From assembly GCF_031760065.1 (NCBI RefSeq), contig NZ_CP134500.1, positions 3,100,001 to 3,164,000 of the forward strand: a stretch of DNA of 64,000 nt, given 5' to 3'. The DNA comes from Streptomyces durocortorensis (GTDB taxonomy: Bacteria; Actinomycetota; Actinomycetes; Streptomycetales; Streptomycetaceae). Below the pieces are notes generated by a model. It had not been told where the DNA came from, did no database searches, and worked only from the letters and a program-made list of their open reading frames with translations. The translations under genes were made by a program, and so were the position numbers. The number at the start of each line of letters is the position of its first letter. Within the stretch, counting starts at the first letter, position 1. Of the stretch, positions 35,135 through 43,550 are shown one piece after another.

Positions 35135-38100
35135 GCATGACCGCACCCGGGGCCGAGAGGGTGTTCCCCCGCATCATGGGCGCCGCGATCGGACTGGCCG
35201 CCAGCTTCTTCCCCATCGAGGACGGCGGCGGATTCCGACGCACGACCACCCGCGACGACGTGCTCTACGTGCTGGACGGCCACATCGCGGACTGGTCCGG
35301 CTGGCGTGACCTCTCGGCCGCCGACGCACGCCGTTTCACCAAGCTGCTACGCCGACGCCCCAACCAGATGGCCAACGCGGAAGCCGCGGGCCCCATCCTC
35401 GACAGCCTGCTCAGCAGTGGCCAGATCGCCGGTTGCAGCGTGGTCAGCGACGGCCAGAAGGAGAGCAGCGGGCAGATCTCCGTGGACCCCGGCATGCCGC
35501 TCCCCGCCTATGTCGACGGCTTCCTGCGGCAGCTCGACGAACTGCACGCGGCGAAGAACCGTGTACTCGCACCCGCCCAGGCAGGTTCGCACATGACCAC
35601 GACCGGCGTCACCGGCCCGGACGGCCACCAGCAGACATTCATCGATCTCCACTACGAGATCCGGCCCCACCATCTCGACACCGGGCATCCGATCCCCGTG
35701 GTCCTCGATGCCCCGGCCCTGGAGAATTGCTGGGTCCCCTTCGACGAGTTGAAGGAGATCGCCCAGCACATCGACCAGGTCGAGCAGGATCTCGGCCGAA
35801 GCGCCTACCGCGAGAAGGCGGTGGACCGCTTCGCTCAGCGGATCCGCTCCCGCGGCAATGAGAACGTCGAGGGGCTGGACCTGACGGCCGGCAACCTCAA
35901 CGAGCTCCTCGCCTACACGGGCTTCGGCAAGTCGGTCGTCCTCATCGAGACCTTCGCCTGCTGGGCCGTCCGTCAGCAGATCTCCGTGGCCTTCGTCCTG
36001 CCGACCAACGCCGACGTCGTACGGGCTGTCCACGGCATCGAAAGAGCCATGAAAACGCACGGCGTGGAGCCGGGGGGCGGTGTCGTGCCGCTCGTCTCGC
36101 CCCGATCGCTGATCAAGGTGGCCGAGACCGCGGCCGCTCGTGCCACCGAGGACGGCCCGGACGCGGACTGGATCTGGAAGCGATTCGGCTACGGCTGCGC
36201 ACTCGCCGCGCTGGCCGGATCCGACGAGGCCATCGACCGCTGGCAGCCGGGCAGTGAGCCATGCGCCAAGCTGCGAAAGCCGTCCCGGAGCCGCCGGAAG
36301 ATCACCACGGTCTCCTGCCCTTGGCGGACCTCCTGCGGGCGCTATCAGGCCGTGCGTGAGGCATGCACCGCAGATGTCATTGTCACCTCGCACGCGAACT
36401 TGCTGCTCGGAGTGGTTCAGGCACCGGTGGAGGACGGTTACGGCGGTGATGACCGTTTGACCGTGGAGGAGCTGCTGATGCGACGCTGTCAGATCGTCGT
36501 CATCGACGAGGTGGACAGCTTCCAGAGCACGGCGATCGACCATGCGGGCCGTCATCTCGTCCTTGACCACGCGGGTCGGACCAACACTCCCCTGCGCAAA
36601 TTCGATCAGGACTTCGCGGCGACGTCAGGACGGCTCAGGGACGAAGTCGATGCCAGTGTCCGCGACGCCTATCTGACGCTCCGCTACCTGTCCGAGAACT
36701 ACGTCAGCCACCTGACCTACGAGCGTCTCGGTGCCGCGGCCCCCGCCAAAGGACGGCGCCCGCGCGGGCCGGGGCGCTACTGGATGGTGCCTCGGCGGTG
36801 GGACAACTGGCTGACCGCCCGGCTCTTCGGACTCGACACCGAGGAGGTCGACGCCAAACAACTGGAAATGTTCCGCTCGCTCTTCCTCGACGAGATGCCA
36901 CCCCACGACGACGAACCCAAATCCTTCAAAGCCGCCCGACAGCACCTCGCATCGGTGGTCACCGGAGGATCCGGAGGGCTGTCCCTGCCCATGGCACGAG
37001 ACGCCTTGGACCACCTCGTCAAGGACCTGCCCGAGAAGCACCGGGTTCGGGTCGTCAACCGGATCCTCCGCCGGGCCATTCTGGAACGCATCCGGATATT
37101 CCTGCATCAGCTAATGGCAAACAACGCCCAACTGGTCGACATCGGGGTCGAATCCGCCCGAGACATCGCGGACGCCCTTGGCGCATACGGACGTTGGCGC
37201 ATCACACCGACCGGCCCCTTGGGAAGGCTCGTCTTCGCCTTCACCGAGTACTACGACGACACCGGAGGGCAGGCGGCACGTCTGTCGACGGCAGCGTTCG
37301 GCGGTGACCCGCACACCTACACCGTGGGGCTCGGCGACACCACTGCCCTGGGGCACGCCGGAGTCCGCCGCGTCGTCCTCGGGATGTCAGCCACCTCCTA
37401 CTTTCCGTACGCGCCGCACCACCACATCCACACCACCCCGAAATGGTGGGTGGCGGACGAGCAGGAGGACGCCGTGCGCGTCCTGGCGGCACGGATCGAT
37501 GACGACGAGGGCCGACCACGCCGGATCTCCGGTCTGGAGGGAACCGACCGTGCCGCGGCGATCCAGCACATCGCCACGGCCTTGTGGGGCACATACCTAC
37601 GGCCCGAACTGGAACGGCTCGCCACCGAGAAGCCGGGGCGCGAACGTGTACTTCTCGCCACGACGTCCTACGAGGCAGCGCGGCACGTCGCGGAAGGCCT
37701 GTTCACAGCCGGCGTCGACTCCACGCGCATCTGCCTGGCGGTAAGGCCGGGCTCCTATGCGGACGACCAGGAAGCAGCCGTGGACGTCGGCCGATGGCGG
37801 GAACTACCGGCCGACCGGTTGGAGGGGTTCCCCGCTGTCGAGGGGGCCGACATCCTGATCGCTCCCCTGGCCAGGGTGCAACGGGGGGTGAACATCATCG
37901 GGGAAGGCGACAAGTCCGCCCTGGGGTCGGTGTGGCTAATCGTCCGGCCGATCCCTCTGATCGACGAGCCGTCGGAACTCGTCGCGCACATCCAGGCACG
38001 AGCACTGCGCGAGCACCGCGGCCCGTCCAGCGACCCCCAGGCTCTGCTGGCACAACGCCGCAAGGTGGCCGGCCAGTACCTCGACGAAATCATCCGCCGC

Positions 38101-38403
38101 CCGCCCTACTTTCAGGCCCAGCCCCTCGACGTCAAGCTCGGCGTGGTGGCCGAGATCATCAATGGAGCCGTACAGCTCATCGGCCGTGCACGGCGTGGCG
38201 GCACCGACGCGACGCTGCATCTGGTGGACGGGGCCATGCTCGACCCCGAGGGCGGTACCGACCTGGCGACGCTGATTCTCAAGTTGCGGGACAGGTGGCG
38301 CACCGAGGGCGTCCTGCCCGCGATGCAGCAGTACTACGGCACAACCCTCAATGCCTTCTTGACATACGCGGAACACCCCGACGCCGGAGGCGCCCAGTGT
38401 TGA
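35131..38403 (+). CDS. pPIWI-RE island DinG/XPD-type Fe-S helicase
   Basis: 1090 aa. An N-terminal region of about 250 residues precedes an SF2 helicase: Walker A variant YTGFGKS (262-268), four cysteines C356, C378, C396 and C402 between motifs Ia and II as expected for an XPD/DinG Fe-S cluster, motif II VVIDEVDSF (about 457-464), GMSATSYF (motif III-like) and motif VI VQLIGRARRGG. It should unwind DNA or DNA-RNA hybrids 5'-3'. The ATG at 35131 overlaps the preceding stop (ATGA), and its stop overlaps the pPIWI-RE start by 7 bases. Confidence 0.88.
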   Translation: MSMTAPGAERVFPRIMGAAIGLAASFFPIEDGGGFRRTTTRDDVLYVLDGHIADWSGWRDLSAADARRFTKLLRRRPNQMANAEAAGPILDSLLSSGQIAGCSVVSDGQKESSGQISVDPGMPLPAYVDGFLRQLDELHAAKNRVLAPAQAGSHMTTTGVTGPDGHQQTFIDLHYEIRPHHLDTGHPIPVVLDAPALENCWVPFDELKEIAQHIDQVEQDLGRSAYREKAVDRFAQRIRSRGNENVEGLDLTAGNLNELLAYTGFGKSVVLIETFACWAVRQQISVAFVLPTNADVVRAVHGIERAMKTHGVEPGGGVVPLVSPRSLIKVAETAAARATEDGPDADWIWKRFGYGCALAALAGSDEAIDRWQPGSEPCAKLRKPSRSRRKITTVSCPWRTSCGRYQAVREACTADVIVTSHANLLLGVVQAPVEDGYGGDDRLTVEELLMRRCQIVVIDEVDSFQSTAIDHAGRHLVLDHAGRTNTPLRKFDQDFAATSGRLRDEVDASVRDAYLTLRYLSENYVSHLTYERLGAAAPAKGRRPRGPGRYWMVPRRWDNWLTARLFGLDTEEVDAKQLEMFRSLFLDEMPPHDDEPKSFKAARQHLASVVTGGSGGLSLPMARDALDHLVKDLPEKHRVRVVNRILRRAILERIRIFLHQLMANNAQLVDIGVESARDIADALGAYGRWRITPTGPLGRLVFAFTEYYDDTGGQAARLSTAAFGGDPHTYTVGLGDTTALGHAGVRRVVLGMSATSYFPYAPHHHIHTTPKWWVADEQEDAVRVLAARIDDDEGRPRRISGLEGTDRAAAIQHIATALWGTYLRPELERLATEKPGRERVLLATTSYEAARHVAEGLFTAGVDSTRICLAVRPGSYADDQEAAVDVGRWRELPADRLEGFPAVEGADILIAPLARVQRGVNIIGEGDKSALGSVWLIVRPIPLIDEPSELVAHIQARALREHRGPSSDPQALLAQRRKVAGQYLDEIIRRPPYFQAQPLDVKLGVVAEIINGAVQLIGRARRGGTDATLHLVDGAMLDPEGGTDLATLILKLRDRWRTEGVLPAMQQYYGTTLNAFLTYAEHPDAGGAQC

Positions 38404-40892
38404 TCACCCTCGCCTACCGCGTGCCACGACAGGACATGGACTCCCTGCTGGGCTCCATCACCGCCTACCCCCTCACCGCAGACTTCGGGAAAGCATGGGC
38501 GGACCTGCCCAAGCGGGAGAACCAACGGCAGCCGCGCTACTCCGCCCTGGCCACCGGGCTGGTTGCCGCCACCGGCCAACCCGTCAAGTTGTTCGGAGAA
38601 CGCGATCTCGCGGAGGAGGAGCAGTCAGCAGGCAGCCGCATGTTGCTCCTCACCAGCAACGCCGCTCTCGACAACCGGCTGCGGGTCGCTGTAATGGCCT
38701 GGGAAAGGCATATCCGTGACGGGAAGAAGACCCCGCTCCTCCCCGGGCTGCTGCCCGCCCCCGAGCCAGCGCGCTCCTTCGCCGACTTCGTGAAATTCCG
38801 TCCAGGCCGGGTTCCGGTCATGCCCGGCTGGGTGTTCCGTACGGCAGAGTGGCAGGTGATGCGGCAACTGGCCGGAGTACCCATGCGCATCGACGACCGA
38901 GCGCCCGTCCATCTGTCCATGGACACTGACGGGTCCCTCCTGGCCTGGGATCCCGGCGATCTCCTCGCCAACCGAGCCGGATCGGCTTTCAGCATGCACA
39001 AGGTGACCGCACGGCTGACCACCCGGGCCGGCGTCGAGGACCCCGTCCTCTGCTTCGACGCTCACCTTTCCAGGATCTCGCCCCAGGGGGACTGGGCGAA
39101 GAACGTGTGGATCGAGCGGAACGAGGAAGACTCTCCCATCCTCAAACTCCCGCTACGGCGCCGCCCGGACAGAGAGACCGGCAAGTGGCGCAGCCATCTC
39201 GATCCCGCCATCGCGAAGATCATCGAGGCATGTCAGTTGTCAGCACTGGACATTCCGGATGAGCTACCACCCGTTCCTGGGGCGATCAGGCCTCAGATAG
39301 CGAGCACCCGGTTCCACGCGCTGGGAAGCGGCCCCGGCCCCAGGTTCATGCTTCGACTGCACGAGCACATCATGTCCACTCTTCCCCTGCTCGTACCTCT
39401 GCCCTACGAGGTGGACAAGAGGATCAGGCTCGCGCCTCGCGTAACGAGCTACCCGCCCGACGGCCTCCCTGCCTCCGCAGTCGGACCGAGCGGATTCCGA
39501 AGGGCCACTCTGGCCTGCGTCTACGCCACGCCTGCAGGCCGCGACCGTATGCTGGCCGAACTCGAGGAGCTGGCCGGACAGCCTGTGAAGCCGACGTCCG
39601 ATAAACAGCCCGTCCACGTCAACTCCCGCATGGACGTGGTCACCCGCCACTGCCCGGAGCTGCTCGCCCACGACACCGTGAATCGCACGGCCTCTCTCAG
39701 GTCGCTGAACCTTCCGTCCGGTGACGACCACTTGGTCGCAGCCTGGCTGGAGACCGAGTACCACCCTGACGTACTGCGGCCCGAGATCGATGCCAAACCG
39801 CATCTGAGGCGCCTGCTGGGGCACTTGGGGGTACCGGCCCAGTTCCTTGCAACCGAGCCCACCGTCCTCCCGCCCAAGACCAACCCGTCCAGTACCGAAA
39901 CCAAGAAGTACTCCGCCCGGGCCGCCCTGCGCGACCTGTTTCGGGCCGCGGGAGTCCTGGACAACCGGCTGCTGGACTCCGTGATCGCGGGCGGACGACC
40001 TCACGGGCTCGCCAGGAAGGCACTGCTGGTCGGCATCCATGCCCGCAGACAGCAGACGGGAACGGAAGGCAAGCCGCTGGTTCTCACCATGGTGGCGTTG
40101 TACGTCGACCCCGACGACCTGGCGAGCTGCCAAGTGCTGGTCCACAGCGACCGGAGGCAGGCATGGGTGCGTAGTGCCGAGGGTGTGGCGGACTTTCACT
40201 CCGGTGCCATCGGAACCACCCGTTTCGGCCGCACAGGAGAGAAGGCGGAGCTGACACGGGATGTGGTCGAGGCCAGACTCGGCGAACTTCTCGCCATGAC
40301 CCCTGACGGCACCCCCATGGTGATTTTCGTGGACACCCAGGAGACCCGGACCATCTGGCCGGGACTGCAGAACGCACAGCTGAATGCCGGCCCGCTCCCC
40401 GGGGACAAGGTGCGTGGAGGCGTTGCCGACATCGCGGTCGTCCGCCTGAACACCGAGCTCAGTGAGATCGGGCGCCCCGTCACCCGACGGGAGAAGGCGA
40501 ACATGCCGAGCGACCCGGCCAAGCCCGCCGCACCGGACCGCAAGGTGTACCGGCTCCCGGACGCCGACGGGCGCTGCTGGCTCTTCGCAGGCCGATCCGC
40601 GTCGATCAAGGCCAAGGGCGGAGACCGGGGAGCTTTCTACACCCGATGGACCTTGCCCGACGGGCTCACCTCCCAACTCGCCGTCCCGTGGCACTCGTAC
40701 ACAGGGAAGGAGATCGTGGTGGTGAGCCCGGGGTCGTGGGCTCCCGAGCAGCTGGCGGGTCTGACGGCAAGCCTCTGCGAGCAGGCCATCTCCTGGGACG
40801 ACCGGACGCAGATGCCCGTACCGCTCCATCTGGCGACCGTCATCGACTACGACCACCCCGACTACCGGGTGTCGGGGGACGAGGACGCCTGA
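38397..40892 (+). CDS. pPIWI-RE protein (Argonaute/PIWI-like RNase H fold)
   Basis: 831 aa from the GTG at 38397. The N-terminal half (DFGKAWADLPKRENQ, WVFRTAEWQVMRQLAGV, MSTLPLLVPLPYEVDK) fits the X domain of the family. The C-terminal half is the PIWI/RNase H-like module: VLTMVALYVDPDDLASCQVL, MVIFVDTQETRTIWPGL, VVRLNTELSEIGRP (near 680, carrying conserved Arg and Glu that name the family) and a terminal MPVPLHLATVIDY. pPIWI-RE proteins are predicted to bind nucleic-acid guides or R-loops and to work with the DinG helicase and REase against invading DNA. It is the last gene of the coupled operon, 18 bases from the convergent SEFIR gene. Confidence 0.88.
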   Translation: MLITLAYRVPRQDMDSLLGSITAYPLTADFGKAWADLPKRENQRQPRYSALATGLVAATGQPVKLFGERDLAEEEQSAGSRMLLLTSNAALDNRLRVAVMAWERHIRDGKKTPLLPGLLPAPEPARSFADFVKFRPGRVPVMPGWVFRTAEWQVMRQLAGVPMRIDDRAPVHLSMDTDGSLLAWDPGDLLANRAGSAFSMHKVTARLTTRAGVEDPVLCFDAHLSRISPQGDWAKNVWIERNEEDSPILKLPLRRRPDRETGKWRSHLDPAIAKIIEACQLSALDIPDELPPVPGAIRPQIASTRFHALGSGPGPRFMLRLHEHIMSTLPLLVPLPYEVDKRIRLAPRVTSYPPDGLPASAVGPSGFRRATLACVYATPAGRDRMLAELEELAGQPVKPTSDKQPVHVNSRMDVVTRHCPELLAHDTVNRTASLRSLNLPSGDDHLVAAWLETEYHPDVLRPEIDAKPHLRRLLGHLGVPAQFLATEPTVLPPKTNPSSTETKKYSARAALRDLFRAAGVLDNRLLDSVIAGGRPHGLARKALLVGIHARRQQTGTEGKPLVLTMVALYVDPDDLASCQVLVHSDRRQAWVRSAEGVADFHSGAIGTTRFGRTGEKAELTRDVVEARLGELLAMTPDGTPMVIFVDTQETRTIWPGLQNAQLNAGPLPGDKVRGGVADIAVVRLNTELSEIGRPVTRREKANMPSDPAKPAAPDRKVYRLPDADGRCWLFAGRSASIKAKGGDRGAFYTRWTLPDGLTSQLAVPWHSYTGKEIVVVSPGSWAPEQLAGLTASLCEQAISWDDRTQMPVPLHLATVIDYDHPDYRVSGDEDA

Positions 40893-40910
40893 GGGCTCCG
40901 GTACCGCCGT

Positions 40911-42146
40911 TCAGGACTCGGCACCGCTCAACGGCTTGAGCACCCCGGCCGGCAGCTGACCGAGCGGTGGCCGGGAGTACTTCGGTACTCCCGTCATCGC
41001 CCGCAGCAGGTCATCGATGCCCCCCGAGGTGAGCTCCGTGACTTCGTAATGGTCCGACGTCCATGGCTGCAGCATCTCGGGGATGTTGTCCACCAGTTCA
41101 TGAGGCAGGACAACGGGCAACACCTTGGCGGTCCACTCGTCGCGGTACACATGGAGCCGCTCATTGATGAGCCGGGACTCGCTCCGGATCCCCGGGTGCT
41201 CACGCCCGCGCAACTCGCCGTCGAACGCTTTGCGACAGATGGGGGAGGCAAGGACGATGACGAAATCAACCTGGTCGATGCGCTCCCGTGCCCAGATACC
41301 CCAGTCCCCGCGCTTTCCTTCCTCATACCGGTCCATGTGCACGCCGACGCCATTCTCGGCAAGAAGGTTGCCGAACAGCCTGGCAGTTTCCTTGTGCTGT
41401 AGCGAGTCGTGCGCGTAGCAGATGAAAACGGAAGGGCAGTACTCCTGGCTCGGGTCTTCGGTGGCAGCCGACAGCGAAGGCGCCACGCCCCTCAGGCCCT
41501 CCCGGGGCGGGACCAGACTCAGTCGAAAATCGACTGGCACCTGTGTGGGCCGGTATTCGACATCCGGGAGGACCGACAGGTCGTATCGAGCGGAGCATTC
41601 CACTCGTTGCTCAACCTGCCCGGCGGGGGTGAGCAGGACGACCCAGGCAGCGTAGGAGCCGGGACGGACACCGGCCCCGCCGAGCGACACATGCCTCCAC
41701 CGCACGCTGTTGCCGCCGGCGCCGAACATGTCGACCCTGTCCGTGGTCGCCGGAAGCAGGACCTGGGTGGACACATCGCCCTCGCTCGGGACGAAGTTCA
41801 GGAACCGGTTGAGCACGTAGGGCTTGGGAGTCTCTGGAGACGTACCGAAGCGAGGAAGAGCATCGACGACGACGGCCTGATCACTCGTTTCCCCGGAGAG
41901 AAATTCGAAAGAAATTTCGAACCAAGGCATCCCGGGGCAATCGGGATCGATTTCGAGATCGTAATTGATCTTGACCAGGTGGGCGTCGTATCCGTCAAAC
42001 ATATTCGACGGCGTATCGATGCTATCCACCTGCCAGCTGCGCAGATACGTCGAGCCCACACTGACACCGTTCGGCGCGGGATCCATCCTCCTGCCGCCCT
42101 CATGCACAACAGTGAGGTCGATGTGGACGCGCCTCTGTGGATCCAC
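40911..42146 (-). CDS. SEFIR (TIR-like) domain protein with novel N-terminal domain
   Basis: 411 aa from a GTG at 42146 with AAAGG eight bases upstream. Residues 1-230 form an unrecognised, probably beta-rich domain (RVHIDLTVVHEGG, WFEISFEFLSGET, GSYAAWVVLLTPAGQVEQRV). The SEFIR domain begins about 238 with PSVFICYAHDSLQHKETARL, then GVGVHMDRYEEGKRGDWGIW, DFVIVLASPICRKAF and KVLPVVLP. Bacterial TIR/SEFIR domains act as NADases or signalling adaptors in defence. Convergent with the pPIWI-RE gene, it may be an effector of the same system or an independent module. Confidence 0.85.
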   Translation of the reverse strand: MDPQRRVHIDLTVVHEGGRRMDPAPNGVSVGSTYLRSWQVDSIDTPSNMFDGYDAHLVKINYDLEIDPDCPGMPWFEISFEFLSGETSDQAVVVDALPRFGTSPETPKPYVLNRFLNFVPSEGDVSTQVLLPATTDRVDMFGAGGNSVRWRHVSLGGAGVRPGSYAAWVVLLTPAGQVEQRVECSARYDLSVLPDVEYRPTQVPVDFRLSLVPPREGLRGVAPSLSAATEDPSQEYCPSVFICYAHDSLQHKETARLFGNLLAENGVGVHMDRYEEGKRGDWGIWARERIDQVDFVIVLASPICRKAFDGELRGREHPGIRSESRLINERLHVYRDEWTAKVLPVVLPHELVDNIPEMLQPWTSDHYEVTELTSGGIDDLLRAMTGVPKYSRPPLGQLPAGVLKPLSGAES

Positions 42147-43262
42147 TGATGCACCTTTCGATGGTCCGCGATGGCGCCACACTAGGCCACTCGCCGCCTC
42201 ACGGCCCCCCGCTGCTCCAATGTCAGACATCTGTCAACTTTCGACCGATCTCAAATAAGTGACGCCTTCTGCGGTAGCGACATCACCCAGCCCCGCACAT
42301 GGAACCGCGCTGTGGGACTCGACCGCCAGTGAAGCTTCGCCACCATTCTCTGCGACGCTCGGAGCCAGGTCTGCACTTGCTAAAAATAGATCATTCACTC
42401 GACTGCTCACGCGCTTCGCTCGAACTGAAGCCGAGCCGGAGAAGCCGCGGAGGCAACTCCACGCCTGAGCGGCAGGTCGCCGAGCCGCCCGCCGCGAGAG
42501 ACGTGAAATCGCCAATGGAGATCTGAAGGGCGACCGGACGCAGACGAGAACGGCTCGGCTGGCGGCGCACCCTACCGAGGAAGCGTAGGGCGCGGCCAGC
42601 TGTTAAGTCACCACAAGATCAAGATCGCTAGGCCCAGGCCACGGACAGCACAAGCGACGCCGGGGCTCGGACACTCCCGCAGGCCTCCTGACACTTCATC
42701 ACGCACAGCTGTCCACCGACCGTCCACCAGGAGGCAAGCCCCAGGCGAATTCCGCAACTCGGTCGATCAGAGCAGCAGGTCAAAGCCTCGCGACCAGCAA
42801 TCAATGACTGCGAGAAAGGTGCGGCGACTCGTATCGCATGCGCGGCCGTGAACTCCGACGCATCCCGACGACAACCAAGACGGCTGAACACACAATGAGA
42901 AGACACCTGGGTCACTTTTGACCCGCCCAAACCGGGTCACGATTCACCCGCCGTCGACAGCGTGAAACTGTCAGCACCAAACAGTCCCGACGGCGCCGGC
43001 AGCCCCATCGGAGACCGCTGGATTTCACCCGTTGGCCCGGGGTGGCGAGAGCCCCCTGACGGAGTTTCACGCACGACTGTCCACCGGCTGTCCACCGGGC
43101 CCCGTTGCACCAGCCCGGCCCGTCCTGCACAAGCAGGCAAAAGACCAGTTCAGAGCCTTGGTTCGTCGATCTCGTCACAGAAACGAACCTCCGGCCTACG
43201 CATTGCGATGCACAGCCCCAAGAGGCGCAACCGGGTCGATTCCAAGGTCATCCGAAAAAAGA
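42147..43262. other. Gene-poor stretch between the SEFIR gene and the second tRNA fragment
   Basis: About 1.1 kb without a gene I can support. The open frame 42234-42515 on the minus strand has no recognisable family and weak coding character. A hairpin-like segment lies around 42545-42605, and two GTCCACC repeat motifs are present (42706-42730 and 43077-43098). The stretch has the look of decayed element ends, perhaps integrase tails, next to an att site. Confidence 0.5.
43077..43098 (+). repeat. GTCCACCGG direct-repeat motif, copy next to att 2
   Basis: Identical over 22 bases, and in the same orientation, to 3072-3093. A diverged copy lies at 42706-42730. It is 200 bases left of the second tRNA-Thr fragment, whereas the first copy is 108 bases right of the first fragment. 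Confidence 0.5.
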
Positions 43263-43295
43263 AACCCCAGGTCACGGTGAGTGGGTCCTGGGGTT
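43263..43295. terminator. Hairpin beside the second tRNA-Thr fragment
   Basis: Inverted repeat AACCCCAGG / CCTGGGGTT (9-bp stem, 15-base loop) directly downstream, in minus-strand sense, of the tRNA 3' remnant. It is the positional equivalent of the hairpin at 2883-2917 but has a different stem sequence. Confidence 0.6.
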
Positions 43296-43300
43296 AATTC

Positions 43301-43343
43301 GAGCCGCCTTCGGGATTCGAACCCGAGACCTACGCATTACGAG
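43301..43343 (-). repeat. Partial tRNA-Thr 3' end (attachment-site-like repeat, copy 2)
   Basis: Minus-strand sequence runs from the anticodon loop (CTCGTAA, Thr CGT) through TGCGTAGGTC and the T-arm GGGTTCGAATCCC to AAGGCGGC and TC. The D-arm and 5' acceptor strand are not present to the right. It matches 2922-2964 with a single mismatch, in the same orientation, starting 40,379 bp further on. This is the more canonical of the two copies (A37 in the anticodon loop). Confidence 0.7.
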
Positions 43344-43550
43344 GGCCTGCAAGATCATCCTGGCTACTACCGGGCGGTGCCGCAGAATCCCGTCTTACCA
43401 GGTCAGAGACCTGCAACCCCGATCGGTATGATGCCTAATCCAGACGGTGCCGTCCCATCCGCTCACGCATCGCTCACGCAGGCTGGCCACTCGTGACCGC
43501 TTCGAGCCGCCAAACCGCCCCGCGTGGCAACCGTCAACCCAGCGGCGCAA

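Noticed and set aside
42234..42515. 93-codon minus-strand frame upstream of the SEFIR gene
   Set aside because: There is no family match I can recognise and no convincing ribosome site; it could be an integrase tail remnant but cannot be supported.
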